DNA of 37,718 bases, from the NCBI RefSeq assembly GCF_012911875.1, contig NZ_JAAXKZ010000053.1, forward strand, positions 1-37,718, read 5' to 3'. This document shows, one piece after another, positions 19,542 to 28,070 of this stretch (its first letter is position 1; each line of letters starts with the position of its first letter). Below the pieces are notes generated by a model that was given only the letters and a program-made list of their open reading frames with translations, was not told the DNA's origin and made no database searches. A program made the position numbers and the translations under genes. The DNA comes from Pseudonocardia bannensis. Lineage in GTDB: Bacteria > Actinomycetota > Actinomycetes > Mycobacteriales > Pseudonocardiaceae.

Positions 19542-19547
19542 ACCCTA
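19542..19547 (-). promoter_or_regulatory. Leaderless -10 box for menG (TAGGGT)
   Basis: TAGGGT on the minus strand is followed by six bases and then the menG GTG, so the transcript would begin at or next to the start codon. The upstream glycosyltransferase gene ends at 19601, leaving about 65 bases for the promoter. Confidence 0.5.
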
Positions 19548-19600
19548 CGGCGGTCGGCGCCGGCTCGCGCGCCGCCCCCGGGACCGGACCCGCAGGGCGG

Positions 19601-20710
19601 TCAGGACCCGGTCAGCGCCACGAGCATCCGGTCCACCGACGCCGGCCACCCGAACTGCTCGGCCCGGGTCCGGGCCGCCGACCGCCGGGCCGCCCCGTCC
19701 CCGGCGAGCAGACCACTCACCCCGGCGGCGAACGCGACCGGATCGTCGGCCGCGGTCGCCCCGCAGGACGGTGCGACGATCTCCGGCAGCGCCGACGACG
19801 CCGAGACCACCACGGGCGTCCCGCTGGCCAGCGCCTCCAGCGCCGAGAGCCCGAAGGTCTCGTGCGGGCCCGGGGCCAGCGACACGTCGGCCGACGCGAG
19901 CAGCCGGGCCAGCCGGCCCCGTTCGGGGACGAACCCGACGAACGTCACCGGGAGCCCGGCCGCGCGCCGTTCGAGCGCCGGTCGCCGTGGCCCCTCCCCG
20001 GCCACCACCAGCCGCACCCGATGCCCGGCGTCGAGCAGGGCGGCGACGGTGTCCACGCTGCGCTCGGGGTGCTTCTCCGGGGAGAGCCGGCCGCAATGCA
20101 CCAACAGGGCGTCCGCCCCTTCGGCCAGCGACGCCCGCAACCGCGGGTCCCGGTGCAGCGGCGAGAACGTGGTCAGGTCGACGCCGAGGGGCACCTGCCG
20201 GACGTTCTCCGCGCCGATCCGGTCGAACTCGGCGCGCGCGAACGACGTCGTGCACACCACCGTGTCGTAGGCCGCCGCCATCCTGGTGTTGGCGGCGTCG
20301 GCCACCCGGCGCGCCGTGGCCTGCGGCAGCAGGAACTGGCCGAGCAGCCGGTCCAGCCGCTCGTGCGAGATCACCACGCTCGGCACCCCGCGCCGCGCCG
20401 CCCACGTGCCGAGACCGCGCAGGGTCAACCGGTCGGAGACCTCGATCGCGTCGGGGCGCAGCCGTCCGAGCAGCCGCTGCACCCGCCACCGGTCGACGGC
20501 CCGGTAGCCGCCGGTGCCGGGCAACCGCGGCGCCGCGATGGTCACCCGGCGGACTCCGCCGGGCAGTTCGTCGACCGCCCCGTGCCGGCCGGGGACCACC
20601 AGGACCACCTCGTGCCCGCGCGCGGCGTACCCCGCACCGAGGTGGTGCATCGCGGTGCGCAGGCCGCCGGAGCGGGGGCCGTAGAAGTTGGCGAGCTGGA
20701 CGATGCGCAC
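19601..20710 (-). CDS. GT4-family glycosyltransferase
   Basis: A GT-B fold retaining glycosyltransferase of 369 residues. The N-terminal acceptor domain opens with MRIVQLANFYGPRSGGLRTA, where the glycine-rich loop is typical. The C-terminal donor domain has VHCGRLSPEKHPER and the EX7E motif in HETFGLSALEALASGTPVV, which binds the nucleotide sugar. Its GTG start at 20710 is three bases after the end of the mgtA-like gene, so the two are probably co-transcribed. Pairing with an MgtA homologue suggests mannose transfer to a lipid or glycan, but neither donor nor acceptor can be deduced. It contains no signal peptide or membrane segment, so it should act on the cytoplasmic face of the membrane. 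Confidence 0.85.
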   Translation of the reverse strand: MRIVQLANFYGPRSGGLRTAMHHLGAGYAARGHEVVLVVPGRHGAVDELPGGVRRVTIAAPRLPGTGGYRAVDRWRVQRLLGRLRPDAIEVSDRLTLRGLGTWAARRGVPSVVISHERLDRLLGQFLLPQATARRVADAANTRMAAAYDTVVCTTSFARAEFDRIGAENVRQVPLGVDLTTFSPLHRDPRLRASLAEGADALLVHCGRLSPEKHPERSVDTVAALLDAGHRVRLVVAGEGPRRPALERRAAGLPVTFVGFVPERGRLARLLASADVSLAPGPHETFGLSALEALASGTPVVVSASSALPEIVAPSCGATAADDPVAFAAGVSGLLAGDGAARRSAARTRAEQFGWPASVDRMLVALTGS

Positions 20711-20713
20711 GTC

Positions 20714-21880
20714 TCAGGCGGCCTGCCCGGTCGCGGCCGGCCCGATCACCTCGGCGTAGTGCGCGAGCAGTTCGTCGCACACCGTCGACCAGGTGCGGCG
20801 CAGCACGGACTGGCGGGCGGCCGCCCCGAACGCCGCGCGCGTCCCGGCCTCGGTGAGCGCCAGGACGGCGGCGCGCAACCGCGCGTCGGCGGCGACCGCG
20901 GCCCGGTCACCCGCCTCGGCCCCGTCCGGACGCGGCGGCACCAGGAAGCCGGTGCGGCCCGGCAGCACCAGGTCCCGCGGCCCACCGGCGTCCGGAGCCA
21001 CGACCGGCAGCCCCGAGGCCAGCGCCTCCTGGACCGCCTGGCAGAACGTCTCGGACGGTCCGGTGTGCACGAACACGTCCAGCGATGCGTAGATCCGCGC
21101 GAGCTCGTCACCGCCGCGGAACCCGAGGAAAGCGGCGTCCGGCAGCAGGGCGCGCAGCCGCTCCTCGGCCGGTCCGGCCCCGACGACGACCAGTCGCATG
21201 CCGGGCACACCGGCCAGCGCGGCGAGCCGTTCCACCTGCTTCTCCGGGGCGAGCCGGCCCACGTAGCCGACCAGCAGCTCACCTGACGGGGCGAGGGTGC
21301 GGCGCAGGCCGGTGTCGCGCTTGGAGGGGGTGAACCGGCGGGTGTCGACGCCGCGCGCCCACTGGTGCACGCGCGGCACCCCCCGCGCCCGCAGCGCCTC
21401 GGTGGCCCAGCTGGACGGGGCGAGCGTCCGGTCGGCCTGGCCGTGCAGCCGGCACGTCCAGCGCCACGCGGCGCGCGCGGTCAGCCCGAGGCCGTAGGAG
21501 CCGGCGAACCCGGCCACGTCGGTCTGGTAGACCGCCACCGTGGGGATGCCGAGCCGGCGGGCGGCGGCCAGCCCACGGGCGCCGACGACGAACGGCGCGG
21601 CCAGGTGCACGACGTCGGGGGCGAACCCGCGCAGCGCCTTCAGGATGCGGCGGCTGGGCACCCCGACCGGCATCGAGTTGACCACCGGCAGTTCCACCGC
21701 CGGCACCCGCACCACGGGCATCCCCTCGTGGGAGTCCGGCCCGTCGGAACCGGGCGCGATCACCAGCGCCTGATGCCCGGCCACGGTGAGGTGCTCGAGC
21801 ACCCGGAGCACGGAGTTGGTCACGCCGTTGACCACGGGCAGGAAGCACTCGGAGACGATCGCGACGCGCACAGTGGACAC
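20714..21880 (-). CDS. mgtA: MgtA-like GDP-mannose-dependent alpha-mannosyltransferase
   Basis: A GT4 enzyme closely resembling mycobacterial MgtA (Rv0557, earlier called PimB), which adds mannose to a glucuronosyl diacylglycerol anchor or related lipid. Recalled matching segments are the N-terminal [46 protein letters not shown] and [15 protein letters not shown]. The EX7E motif is in [19 protein letters not shown]. The start is uncertain: GTG at 21880 ([10 protein letters not shown]) or GTG at 21871 (VRVAIVS, which would match the mycobacterial start), while a longer frame to 21943 is unlikely. The neighbour menG is also adjacent to mgtA in M. tuberculosis. The biochemical role is inferred from homology. 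Confidence 0.85.
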   Translation of the reverse strand: MSTVRVAIVSECFLPVVNGVTNSVLRVLEHLTVAGHQALVIAPGSDGPDSHEGMPVVRVPAVELPVVNSMPVGVPSRRILKALRGFAPDVVHLAAPFVVGARGLAAARRLGIPTVAVYQTDVAGFAGSYGLGLTARAAWRWTCRLHGQADRTLAPSSWATEALRARGVPRVHQWARGVDTRRFTPSKRDTGLRRTLAPSGELLVGYVGRLAPEKQVERLAALAGVPGMRLVVVGAGPAEERLRALLPDAAFLGFRGGDELARIYASLDVFVHTGPSETFCQAVQEALASGLPVVAPDAGGPRDLVLPGRTGFLVPPRPDGAEAGDRAAVAADARLRAAVLALTEAGTRAAFGAAARQSVLRRTWSTVCDELLAHYAEVIGPAATGQAA

Positions 21881-21975
21881 CGTGCACGGGCCGCCGTCCC
21901 GTGAGCCGACGGTGGGTTGACGTGCCGTGGAACGCCCGCCCAACAGCCCGTGCCGGTCGGCGGAGTTGTCCCGGT

Positions 21976-22044
21976 GCTGGGCGACATGTCATCTGCGGGA
22001 CGCGCCCGGGACACCCGGCGCGCCGAGGCTGGGGCGACATGACA
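21976..22044. repeat. Two-copy direct repeat in a divergent promoter region
   Basis: GCTGGGCGACATGTCA (21976-21991) recurs as GCTGGGGCGACATGACA (22028-22044), the second copy overlapping the ATG of the phosphatase gene. The 158-base region 21881-22038 between the divergent mgtA-like and phosphatase genes otherwise shows only a TTGACG (21917-21922) with no good partner box. Possible paired operator; not a known site. Confidence 0.4.
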
Positions 22045-22896
22045 GTCCTGCCACACCCGTCGCCGCCTCCCGCCGCCGTGCCCGTGATGCCCCCGCGACC
22101 GCCGGTGGACCCCGGGCTGTTGTCCCGGGCACTGGAGGTCGCCGGCCGGCTCGCCAACGACGCCGCCGAAGTGATCACCGCCACGGCCGGTCGCGGCTGC
22201 GACGGCGGACCGGCCCCCGGCGCCGGGCACAAGGCCAACCCGTTCGACTGGGTGACCGACACCGACCGCACCCTGGAGCGGCACACCCGCCGGGTGCTGG
22301 CCTCGGAGTTCCCGGGCCTGCCCGTCGTGGGCGAGGAGTACGGGGCCGACCCGGGTGCCGCCGACGCCGGGTACCGCTGGGTGGTGGACCCCGTCGACGG
22401 CACCGCCAACTACGTCGCCGGCTTCCCGTGGTGCGCCTACAGCCTGGCGCTGGTCGACGCGGCGGGGCCGGTCGTGGGCGTGATCGCCGATCCGAGCCGG
22501 GCCCAGATCTACGCCGCGGCGCGCGGACGCGGGGTGCGCGCCAACGGGGTGCCGACGCGGATCGCGCCACGGGCCACCCCCGCCGGTGGGCTGCTGTGCG
22601 CGGAGCGGGCCACCGATCCGCTGTCGCGGCACGCCGCGGCCGCGCACGTCGGGATCCGGGTGCTGGGATCGTCGGCGCTGGCCGTCGCGCAGGTCGCGCT
22701 CGGGCACGCGGTCGCGGCGGTACTGGACACCTACCACGAGTGGGACGTCGCCGGGGCGCTCGCGCTGGCCCTGGAGGCCGGCGCGGTGGTCCTCGACCGG
22801 GACGGCGCGCCGGACCCGCTGCCGACCGGCGGGCTGCTGGTCGCCGCGCCCGGCGTCGTCGACGAGGTGTTCGCCTGGTGGCGAGCCTGCTCCTAG
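22039..22896 (+). CDS. Inositol monophosphatase family phosphatase
   Basis: A 285-residue magnesium-dependent phosphatase of the IMPase/SuhB superfamily. Metal-site motifs are present: GEEYG (98-102), WVVDPVDGTANY with Asp117 and Asp120, and YHEWDVAGALALALEAGAV. The first 25 residues are a proline-rich tail. The start was placed at the ATG at 22039 (MTVLPHPSPP). Family members in actinobacteria act on inositol phosphate, histidinol phosphate or other sugar phosphates, and these cannot be separated here. The divergent mannosyltransferases make inositol-lipid metabolism plausible but unproven. Confidence 0.88.
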   Translation: MTVLPHPSPPPAAVPVMPPRPPVDPGLLSRALEVAGRLANDAAEVITATAGRGCDGGPAPGAGHKANPFDWVTDTDRTLERHTRRVLASEFPGLPVVGEEYGADPGAADAGYRWVVDPVDGTANYVAGFPWCAYSLALVDAAGPVVGVIADPSRAQIYAAARGRGVRANGVPTRIAPRATPAGGLLCAERATDPLSRHAAAAHVGIRVLGSSALAVAQVALGHAVAAVLDTYHEWDVAGALALALEAGAVVLDRDGAPDPLPTGGLLVAAPGVVDEVFAWWRACS

Positions 22897-22946
22897 ATCC
22901 CGGTGGCAGGTCTGGTTCACAGGTCTCGCGATCCGGCCTCCGCGCC

Positions 22947-22958
22947 ACCTAGGGTCGG
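22947..22958 (+). promoter_or_regulatory. Candidate promoter of the EamA transporter gene (TAGGGT)
   Basis: ACCTAGGGTCGG includes a TAGGGT box at 22950-22955, about 45 bases before the GTG at 23001. The identical 12-base string is in the candidate nuo promoter on the other strand (17321-17332). Upstream, CAGGTCT occurs twice (22907 and 22920). The -35 is unclear. Confidence 0.35.
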
Positions 22959-23000
22959 AGCATCGCCACGACATCGACGTCCACGGGGCCCTCGCTGGCC

Positions 23001-23867
23001 GTGCGGGCCACGCCGTTCCTGTTCGTGATCATCTGGGCGTCCGGGTTCGTCGTCGCGAAGTACGCCGCGCCGTACGCCGAGCCGCTCAGCTTCCTGCTGC
23101 TGCGCTACGCCGGGGTCGTGGTGCTGATGGGCGTCCTGGCGGTGATCGCCCGGGCCACCTGGCCCCGGTGGCGACAGGCCGGGCACATCGCCGTGGCGGG
23201 TATCGGCATCCAGGCCGGCTACCTCGGCGGGGTGTGGGCCGCGGTGGCCGCGGGGATGCCGGCCGGGGTCGCCGCGCTGGTGGTGAACCTGCAACCGGTG
23301 CTGACCGCGGTGTTCGCCTGGCTGATCGGGGAACGCATGAACCCCCGCCAGGCCATCGGGCTGGTCCTCGGCTTCCTCGGCGTGACGCTCGTGGTCTCCA
23401 GCAAGCTGACCACGACCGGACTGTCCTGGCTGACCGTCGGGCTGACCACGGTGGCGCTGCTGTCGATCACCGCCGGGACGCTGTACCAGAAGCGGTTCTG
23501 CCCCGAGTTCGACCTGCGGACCGGGCAGGTCGTCCAGTTCGGCGCGTCGATCCTCGTGACGCTGCCGATCGCGGCGGCCTTCGAGTCGTTCCGGGTCGAG
23601 TGGACACCGCAGCTGATCGGGGCGCTGGCCTGGTCGGTGCTGGTGCTCACCGGTGGCGGCATCTCGCTGCTGTTCCTCATGCTGCGCCGCGGCGCGGCCG
23701 CACAGGTCACCAGCTACTTCTACCTCGTCCCGGGGATCACGGCCCTGATGGCGCTGGTCATGTTCGGCGAGACGCTGGGCTGGATCGCGGTGGCCGGCAT
23801 GGTGACGACGATCGCCGGGGTGGCCCTGGCCGCCCGCAGTAGGAACCCCGCCCCGCCGGGGCCGTGA
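23001..23867 (+). CDS. EamA/DMT-superfamily transporter
   Basis: A 288-residue membrane protein with about ten predicted helices arranged as two EamA repeats. The first begins FLFVIIWASGFVVAKYAAP, typical of the RhaT/EamA branch. Each half ends in the usual proline- or glutamate-containing motif: NLQPVLTAVFAWLIGERM and LVPGITALMALVMFGETLGW. Members export metabolites or amino acids; the substrate is unknown. The GTG at 23001 is the first reasonable start. The gene ends 24 bases before the converging DUF3592-like gene, and GCCCC-GCC-GGGGC (23850-23862) could form a weak hairpin there. Confidence 0.9.
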   Translation: MRATPFLFVIIWASGFVVAKYAAPYAEPLSFLLLRYAGVVVLMGVLAVIARATWPRWRQAGHIAVAGIGIQAGYLGGVWAAVAAGMPAGVAALVVNLQPVLTAVFAWLIGERMNPRQAIGLVLGFLGVTLVVSSKLTTTGLSWLTVGLTTVALLSITAGTLYQKRFCPEFDLRTGQVVQFGASILVTLPIAAAFESFRVEWTPQLIGALAWSVLVLTGGGISLLFLMLRRGAAAQVTSYFYLVPGITALMALVMFGETLGWIAVAGMVTTIAGVALAARSRNPAPPGP

Positions 23868-23891
23868 GCGGCGGCCGTCCCCGGAACGTCG

Positions 23892-24371
23892 TCATCCACC
23901 CACGGGGGGACGGCGGCGGCGCAGCCACAGCGCCAGCGGCCCCAGCACCACCCACACCCCGAGCACTCCGGTGCCCATGGGGGCGAACCCGTCGGGCATG
24001 CTGCGCCCCGCGACCCGGACCCGTTCGGGGTTCTCCGCGTCGTACTCCACGACGATCGTCTCGCCGGGGGCCAGGTCCCGCGGGTAGAGCACGCCCCGCT
24101 CCGGCACGACGGCCTGGCCGCTGGGCAGCGCGAAGCGGATCAGCGTGCGGGAGAAGCTCGACCCCTCCAGCACCTCGGCGGTGGTCACCACCCGGTGGCT
24201 CGCGATGGCCCGGTCGTCCAGGGCGGCACCGGCGAGCGCCAGCCCGCCCAGCGCCGTGACCAGCACCGCGAGCCCGATCACGATCTCCGGCAACCGGTGG
24301 GCGAGCGCTCGGAGCGCGGTTCGGAAGGACCCGGTCAACTCCTCGATCAGCTCGCCGGTGCTGCTGGACAC
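23892..24371 (-). CDS. DUF3592-like two-helix membrane protein
   Basis: A 159-residue protein from a GTG at 24371 (VSSSTGELIEEL). It has one membrane segment at about 27-50 and another at 133-150 ending RRRRPP. Between them is a soluble domain with VVTTAEVLEGSSFS, FALPSGQAV, a GETIVVEYDAENPERVRVAG stretch and similar residues, which match the general DUF3592 pattern. Function unknown. Of the larger open frame upstream, only this part looks coding. A TAGACT box seven bases before the GTG suggests a leaderless transcript, divergent from the isochorismate synthase gene 94 bases away. Confidence 0.72.
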   Translation of the reverse strand: MSSSTGELIEELTGSFRTALRALAHRLPEIVIGLAVLVTALGGLALAGAALDDRAIASHRVVTTAEVLEGSSFSRTLIRFALPSGQAVVPERGVLYPRDLAPGETIVVEYDAENPERVRVAGRSMPDGFAPMGTGVLGVWVVLGPLALWLRRRRPPVGG

Positions 24372-24378
24372 GGCGGCG

Positions 24379-24384
24379 AGTCTA
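24379..24384 (-). promoter_or_regulatory. Leaderless -10 box for the DUF3592 gene (TAGACT)
   Basis: TAGACT on the minus strand, seven bases, then the GTG at 24371. The divergent gene has the same arrangement on the plus strand. Confidence 0.5.
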
Positions 24385-24452
24385 GGAGGTGTCCGGACTC
24401 CGATGTGGTCGGCGCCTCCCGGGCCGGACGCGCATCGCAGTCCGGAGTTCCT

Positions 24453-24458
24453 TACGCT
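24453..24458 (+). promoter_or_regulatory. Leaderless -10 box for isochorismate synthase (TACGCT)
   Basis: TACGCT is followed by exactly seven bases and the GTG at 24466. There is no ribosome site in between, so the start codon is probably at the 5' end of the message. Confidence 0.5.
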
Positions 24459-24465
24459 CGCAAGC

Positions 24466-25719
24466 GTGACCATCGCCCCGTTGCCGTCCGGGTTGCGCGT
24501 GCGTACGCGGGCTGTGGACCACCCGGGCAGGCTCCTGGACCTGCTTCCGGACGACCGCAACCCGCTGTGCTGGGTCCGTGAGTCCGACGGTCTGGTGGGC
24601 TGGGGCGAGGTGGCGCGGTTCACCGTCACCGGGCCGGACCGGTTCGTCGAGGCCGACGCGTGGTGGCGCGAGTTCGCCGACCGGCTCGACGTCCGTGACG
24701 AGATCGGCCTGCCCGGGACCGGGGCCGTCGCGTTCGCCAGCTTCACCTTCAGCCCCCGCTCGGCGGGTTCCGTGCTCGTGGTGCCGCGGGTCGTCGTGGG
24801 TCGCCGTGACGGGCAGGCGTGGATCACCGAGTTCGCCGCGGGCGAGGGGCCCTCGGCGGTGCGTTCGGTCAGCCCGGTGCGCGCCAGCGGCCCGCTGCGC
24901 TACAGCGACGGCCGGCTCCCCGTGGAGCGCTACCGCAGCGCGGTCGCCGAGGCGGTCCGGCGGATGCGCGCCGGGGAGCTCGACAAGGCCGCGCTGGCCC
25001 ACGACCTGCTCGCGGTCGGCGAGGAGCCCCTCGACCCCCGCTTCCTGCTCGGCGGGCTGGCCCGCCGCTACCCGACGTGCTGGTCGTTCGCCGTCGACGG
25101 GCTCGTCGGCGCGACCCCGGAGCTGCTGCTGCGGCGGGCCGGGGACCAGGTGTCGTCCCGGGTCCTGGCCGGCACCATCTGGCCCGGCGAGCGCGCCGAG
25201 GCGGACCTCGGGGGCACCCTGCTCGGCTCGGCCAAGGACCGTCGCGAGCACGACCTGGCCGTCGACTCGCTGGCCGAGGCGCTGAGCCCGCTGTGCGCGA
25301 GCCTCGACGTGCCGGAGGTCCCGGCGATCCTCTCGCTGCACAACGTCTCGCACCTGGCCAGCGACGTGCACGGACGGCTCGACCCGAAAGCCCCGGCCTC
25401 ACTGCTGCAGCTGGCCGAGGCCGTCCACCCCACGGCGGCGGTCGGTGGGACCCCGCGAAAGGCCGCGCTCGAGCTGATCGACGAGCTGGAGCGGATGGAC
25501 CGGGGCCGCTACGCCGGCCCGGTCGGCTGGGTCGACGCCGACGGCGACGGGGAGCTGGGCATCGCGCTGCGCTGCGCTCAGCTGGAGGGCAGGACGGCCC
25601 GGCTGTTCGCCGGCTGCGGGATCGTCGCCGACTCCCGCCCGGACACCGAGGTGCGCGAGGCGGCGGCCAAGCTCGTCGCAGTGCGGGAGGCACTGGAGGC
25701 GGCCGAGCCGGTGCGGTGA
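24466..25719 (+). CDS. menF: Isochorismate synthase (chorismate-binding enzyme)
   Basis: A 417-residue chorismate-utilising enzyme predicted to convert chorismate to isochorismate, the substrate of MenD. Motifs in order are the catalytic-base lysine in GELDKAALAHDL (Lys174), LVGATPELLLRR (213-224), AGTIWPGER (235-243), SAKDRREHDLAVDS (255-268), LHNVSHLASDVHG, HPTAAVGGTPR (321-331), RGRYAGPVGW (346-355) and ELGIALRCAQ. The domain lacks a lyase partner or glutaminase fusion, and menD is 6 kb away, so menaquinone synthesis is the favoured role. Salicylate synthase or a siderophore enzyme (EntC) is the alternative. AGTIWPG replaces the more usual AGTRPRG. Confidence 0.85.
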   Translation: MTIAPLPSGLRVRTRAVDHPGRLLDLLPDDRNPLCWVRESDGLVGWGEVARFTVTGPDRFVEADAWWREFADRLDVRDEIGLPGTGAVAFASFTFSPRSAGSVLVVPRVVVGRRDGQAWITEFAAGEGPSAVRSVSPVRASGPLRYSDGRLPVERYRSAVAEAVRRMRAGELDKAALAHDLLAVGEEPLDPRFLLGGLARRYPTCWSFAVDGLVGATPELLLRRAGDQVSSRVLAGTIWPGERAEADLGGTLLGSAKDRREHDLAVDSLAEALSPLCASLDVPEVPAILSLHNVSHLASDVHGRLDPKAPASLLQLAEAVHPTAAVGGTPRKAALELIDELERMDRGRYAGPVGWVDADGDGELGIALRCAQLEGRTARLFAGCGIVADSRPDTEVREAAAKLVAVREALEAAEPVR

Positions 25720-25727
25720 GGCCCGGG

Positions 25728-26375
25728 TCAGCGCTGCAGGTCGCGTGCCAGCGCCGCGATCTCCAGCTGCGACCCGACCTCCAGCTTGGCCAGGATCGAA
25801 CGGACCTGCGTCCGGACCGTCGCGACGGACACCACGCACTCGGCCGCGATCGCCGCGGGGCGCCTACCGGCGGCGATGTGGCCGACGATCTCCTGCTCCC
25901 GGGGGGTCAGCCGTCGCCATCGCTCGCGCCGGGCCTCGGACTCCCGGGCCGCCTCCTCGGCGAGTCGGGCGAGGCGCTCACGTTCGGGGCCGCCCATCAG
26001 GCTCCGGCCCTCGGCGGCGCGGACCGCGGTGTCGACCAGTTCGTCGAACGGCGCCGTCTTCGGTATCCAGCCCAGGGCCCCGGCCGCAACGGCGGACGCG
26101 ATCCGCACCTCGTCGGTCGATCCGGTGACGACAAGGAGGCGCCAGCCGACGCGGCGCAGACGAGGGACCAGCCCGACCCCGTCCAGGCCCCCGCCCAGAT
26201 CGAGGTCGAGCAGCACCAGACCGCCGGGCGGTGCCGGTGTGTCCATACGGCCGGCCAGCTCGTCGGGACTGATCGCGTGCGCGGTCAGGCCACGCGCGCC
26301 GAGTGCCATCGCGATCGCCGAGGAGACCAGGACGTGGTCGTCGACGACGAGGATCTCGGGGTGGGCGCCGCTCAT
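25728..26375 (-). CDS. LuxR-family (NarL-type) response regulator
   Basis: A 215-residue regulator whose ATG at 26375 overlaps the kinase stop by four bases. The receiver domain holds Asp12-Asp13 (VVDDH), the phospho-acceptor Asp57 in VLLDLDLGGG, Thr84 and Lys106. Residues 150-212 form a LuxR helix-turn-helix with LTPREQEIVGHIAAGRRPAAIA and VSVATVRTQVRSILAKLEV (each shortened). The target is unknown. The adjacent surface-protein cassette on the far side of the kinase is an attractive candidate. It converges on the isochorismate synthase gene with eight bases between them. Confidence 0.93.
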   Translation of the reverse strand: MSGAHPEILVVDDHVLVSSAIAMALGARGLTAHAISPDELAGRMDTPAPPGGLVLLDLDLGGGLDGVGLVPRLRRVGWRLLVVTGSTDEVRIASAVAAGALGWIPKTAPFDELVDTAVRAAEGRSLMGGPERERLARLAEEAARESEARRERWRRLTPREQEIVGHIAAGRRPAAIAAECVVSVATVRTQVRSILAKLEVGSQLEIAALARDLQR

Positions 26376-27841
26376 ACGCCGACGCGCTCCACCACCGGCG
26401 CCGTTCGATCCGCGGCCGGCAGGTCGAGCACGACGGTGCAGCCGGCCGCGTCCGAGACCAGGCTGACGGTCCCGTCGTAGCGGTGCACGAGTTCGGTGCT
26501 GATCGCGAGGCCGAGGCCCGAACCGGTCGAGCCGGGACCGCGGACCCCACGGCGCAGGAGCGCGGTCGTCGCACCGTCGGGGAGACCCGGCCCGTCGTCG
26601 GCCACCTCGATCCGCACCTGCCCGCCGACCCGGTGGGCGCGCAGCCGCACCCGCGCGCCCGGCGCGTGCCGGGCGCAGTTGACGAGCAGGTTGGTCACGA
26701 CCTGGCGCAGCGCCGCCGGGTCCATCGCCGCGCGCGGGTCGTCCCGGATGTCGACCTCCACGGCCAGCCCGCCGACGCGGTGCACCACGGCGAGCCCCTG
26801 CAGCAGCGGGCCGACCTCCACCTCGGAGTGATCGTGGGTCTCGATGGACTCGCCGGCGAGCATCCGTTGTAGACGCTCCAGCTCGGCGCCGGCCGCGACC
26901 AGCAGCCGCTTTCCGTCGGGTGTGCTCGCGGCGTCCTGCACCGTCGTCAGCACGCTCGCCGCCCCGGAGAGCCCGGCGACGAGATTGCGCATCTCGTGGT
27001 CCCGCTCCGCCACCGAGGCCATGACCGCCTCGGCCTCGGCGAGCCGTGACCGGGAGTTCTCCTGCTGGATCCCGACCGAGCGGACGGCGGACAACAGGAA
27101 CGGCACCGCAGCGCCGAACAGCATGGCCATCCCGGCCAACTGCAGGGCACCGGGCGCCGGGGCGGGCGCCGACCATGCGGGGAGGTCGTGTCCGATCCGG
27201 ACCGCGTGCCCGGCGGCCAGCACGGTGAAGGCCAGCCCGACCCGTCGCACCAACGGGCGGTCCGTCCAGATTCCACCCAGCAGCAGGGTGATCCCGACCG
27301 CGGCGCCGCCCGACCAGGCGATCAGGTCGACGGCGGCGACCCACCCCGCGGGCAGGACGACGTCCGGCCGCAGCACGTCGAGAACGGCCACGGCGACGAC
27401 GCCGATCAGAACGAAGGACACCACGACCAGGGCCGGAGCACGGTCCCCGGACCGTCCGGGCTGCCGGCGTACCGCCAGTGCCAGCAGGCCGACGGCGCCG
27501 AGCACCGCCGCGCTCCCGGCCAGTGGCCACGCGCCGCGCTCCGCGTCGAGGTCGACGGCCTCCATCTGCAGCGCCACGGCCGTGTAGAGACCCACCGCCC
27601 AGGCGACCCTCGCCGCCCGCCGGTCGCCACCGACCCAGGCGCCGACCGAGAGCAGGATCGACGCTGCCAGCCCGGCCGCGAAGGCCAGCACGTCCAGGGC
27701 GTGTTCACTGCGGACGGCTCCGCCTTCGAGATGGGCCAGGAGCATCCCTGTGACGAGGACCAGGCCGGCCTGGGCCACGACCTCCACCGCCACGGCACGG
27801 GCACTTCGGGCGGGCACGAGCTGACGTTCTCGGAACAGCAT
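26372..27841 (-). CDS. Membrane sensor histidine kinase
   Basis: A 489-residue kinase with about eight hydrophobic segments between residues 18 and 255, no evident periplasmic domain, and a cytoplasmic core. The phospho-accepting His282 lies in ERDHEMRNLVAGLSG. The ATP domain shows LRQVVTNLLVNCARHAPG (N box), VADDGPGLPDG (G1) and GSTGSGLGLAI (G2). The H box resembles the HisKA type rather than the HisKA_3 type usually paired with LuxR regulators. The start is uncertain: ATG at 27841, or TTG at 27850, which has GAGGGG seven bases before it. The sensed signal is unknown, probably within the membrane. Confidence 0.9.
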   Translation of the reverse strand: MLFRERQLVPARSARAVAVEVVAQAGLVLVTGMLLAHLEGGAVRSEHALDVLAFAAGLAASILLSVGAWVGGDRRAARVAWAVGLYTAVALQMEAVDLDAERGAWPLAGSAAVLGAVGLLALAVRRQPGRSGDRAPALVVVSFVLIGVVAVAVLDVLRPDVVLPAGWVAAVDLIAWSGGAAVGITLLLGGIWTDRPLVRRVGLAFTVLAAGHAVRIGHDLPAWSAPAPAPGALQLAGMAMLFGAAVPFLLSAVRSVGIQQENSRSRLAEAEAVMASVAERDHEMRNLVAGLSGAASVLTTVQDAASTPDGKRLLVAAGAELERLQRMLAGESIETHDHSEVEVGPLLQGLAVVHRVGGLAVEVDIRDDPRAAMDPAALRQVVTNLLVNCARHAPGARVRLRAHRVGGQVRIEVADDGPGLPDGATTALLRRGVRGPGSTGSGLGLAISTELVHRYDGTVSLVSDAAGCTVVLDLPAADRTAPVVERVGV

Positions 27842-28056
27842 GCGGATCAACGTGCTACCCCTCGAAGGGCGGAACGACGACCACGCCGCGACGGGCGGGC
27901 CGGGTGCTGGGGAGCTTCCAACCGGGCATTCGTGGGTGCCTTCGAGGTTGTTACCGCAGCAAACGGATTCGCGGCACAGAGTGACCGAACTGCCCAACAA
28001 CGTACGACCGGATGCCGGTCCTGTTTGCCCCGGATGCCGGCACTCGGGCAGCAGCC

Positions 28057-28070
28057 AGGGATCTCTCCCT
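28057..28070. terminator. Weak hairpin at the 3' end of the signal peptidase gene
   Basis: AGGGA-TCTC-TCCCT lies just past the signal peptidase stop on the minus strand. A second possible stem (TGCCC at 28026 with GGGCA at 28046) is nearby. The gap 27842-28069 before the kinase holds no gene that I can see. Confidence 0.3.

Noticed and set aside
22586-23842. A 418-codon plus-strand frame linking the phosphatase and transporter
   Set aside because: It overlaps both real genes out of frame and has an Arg-rich shadow composition.
24466-25719. Anthranilate synthase component I
   Set aside because: No partner glutaminase, a MenF/EntC-like motif set, and menaquinone genes nearby.
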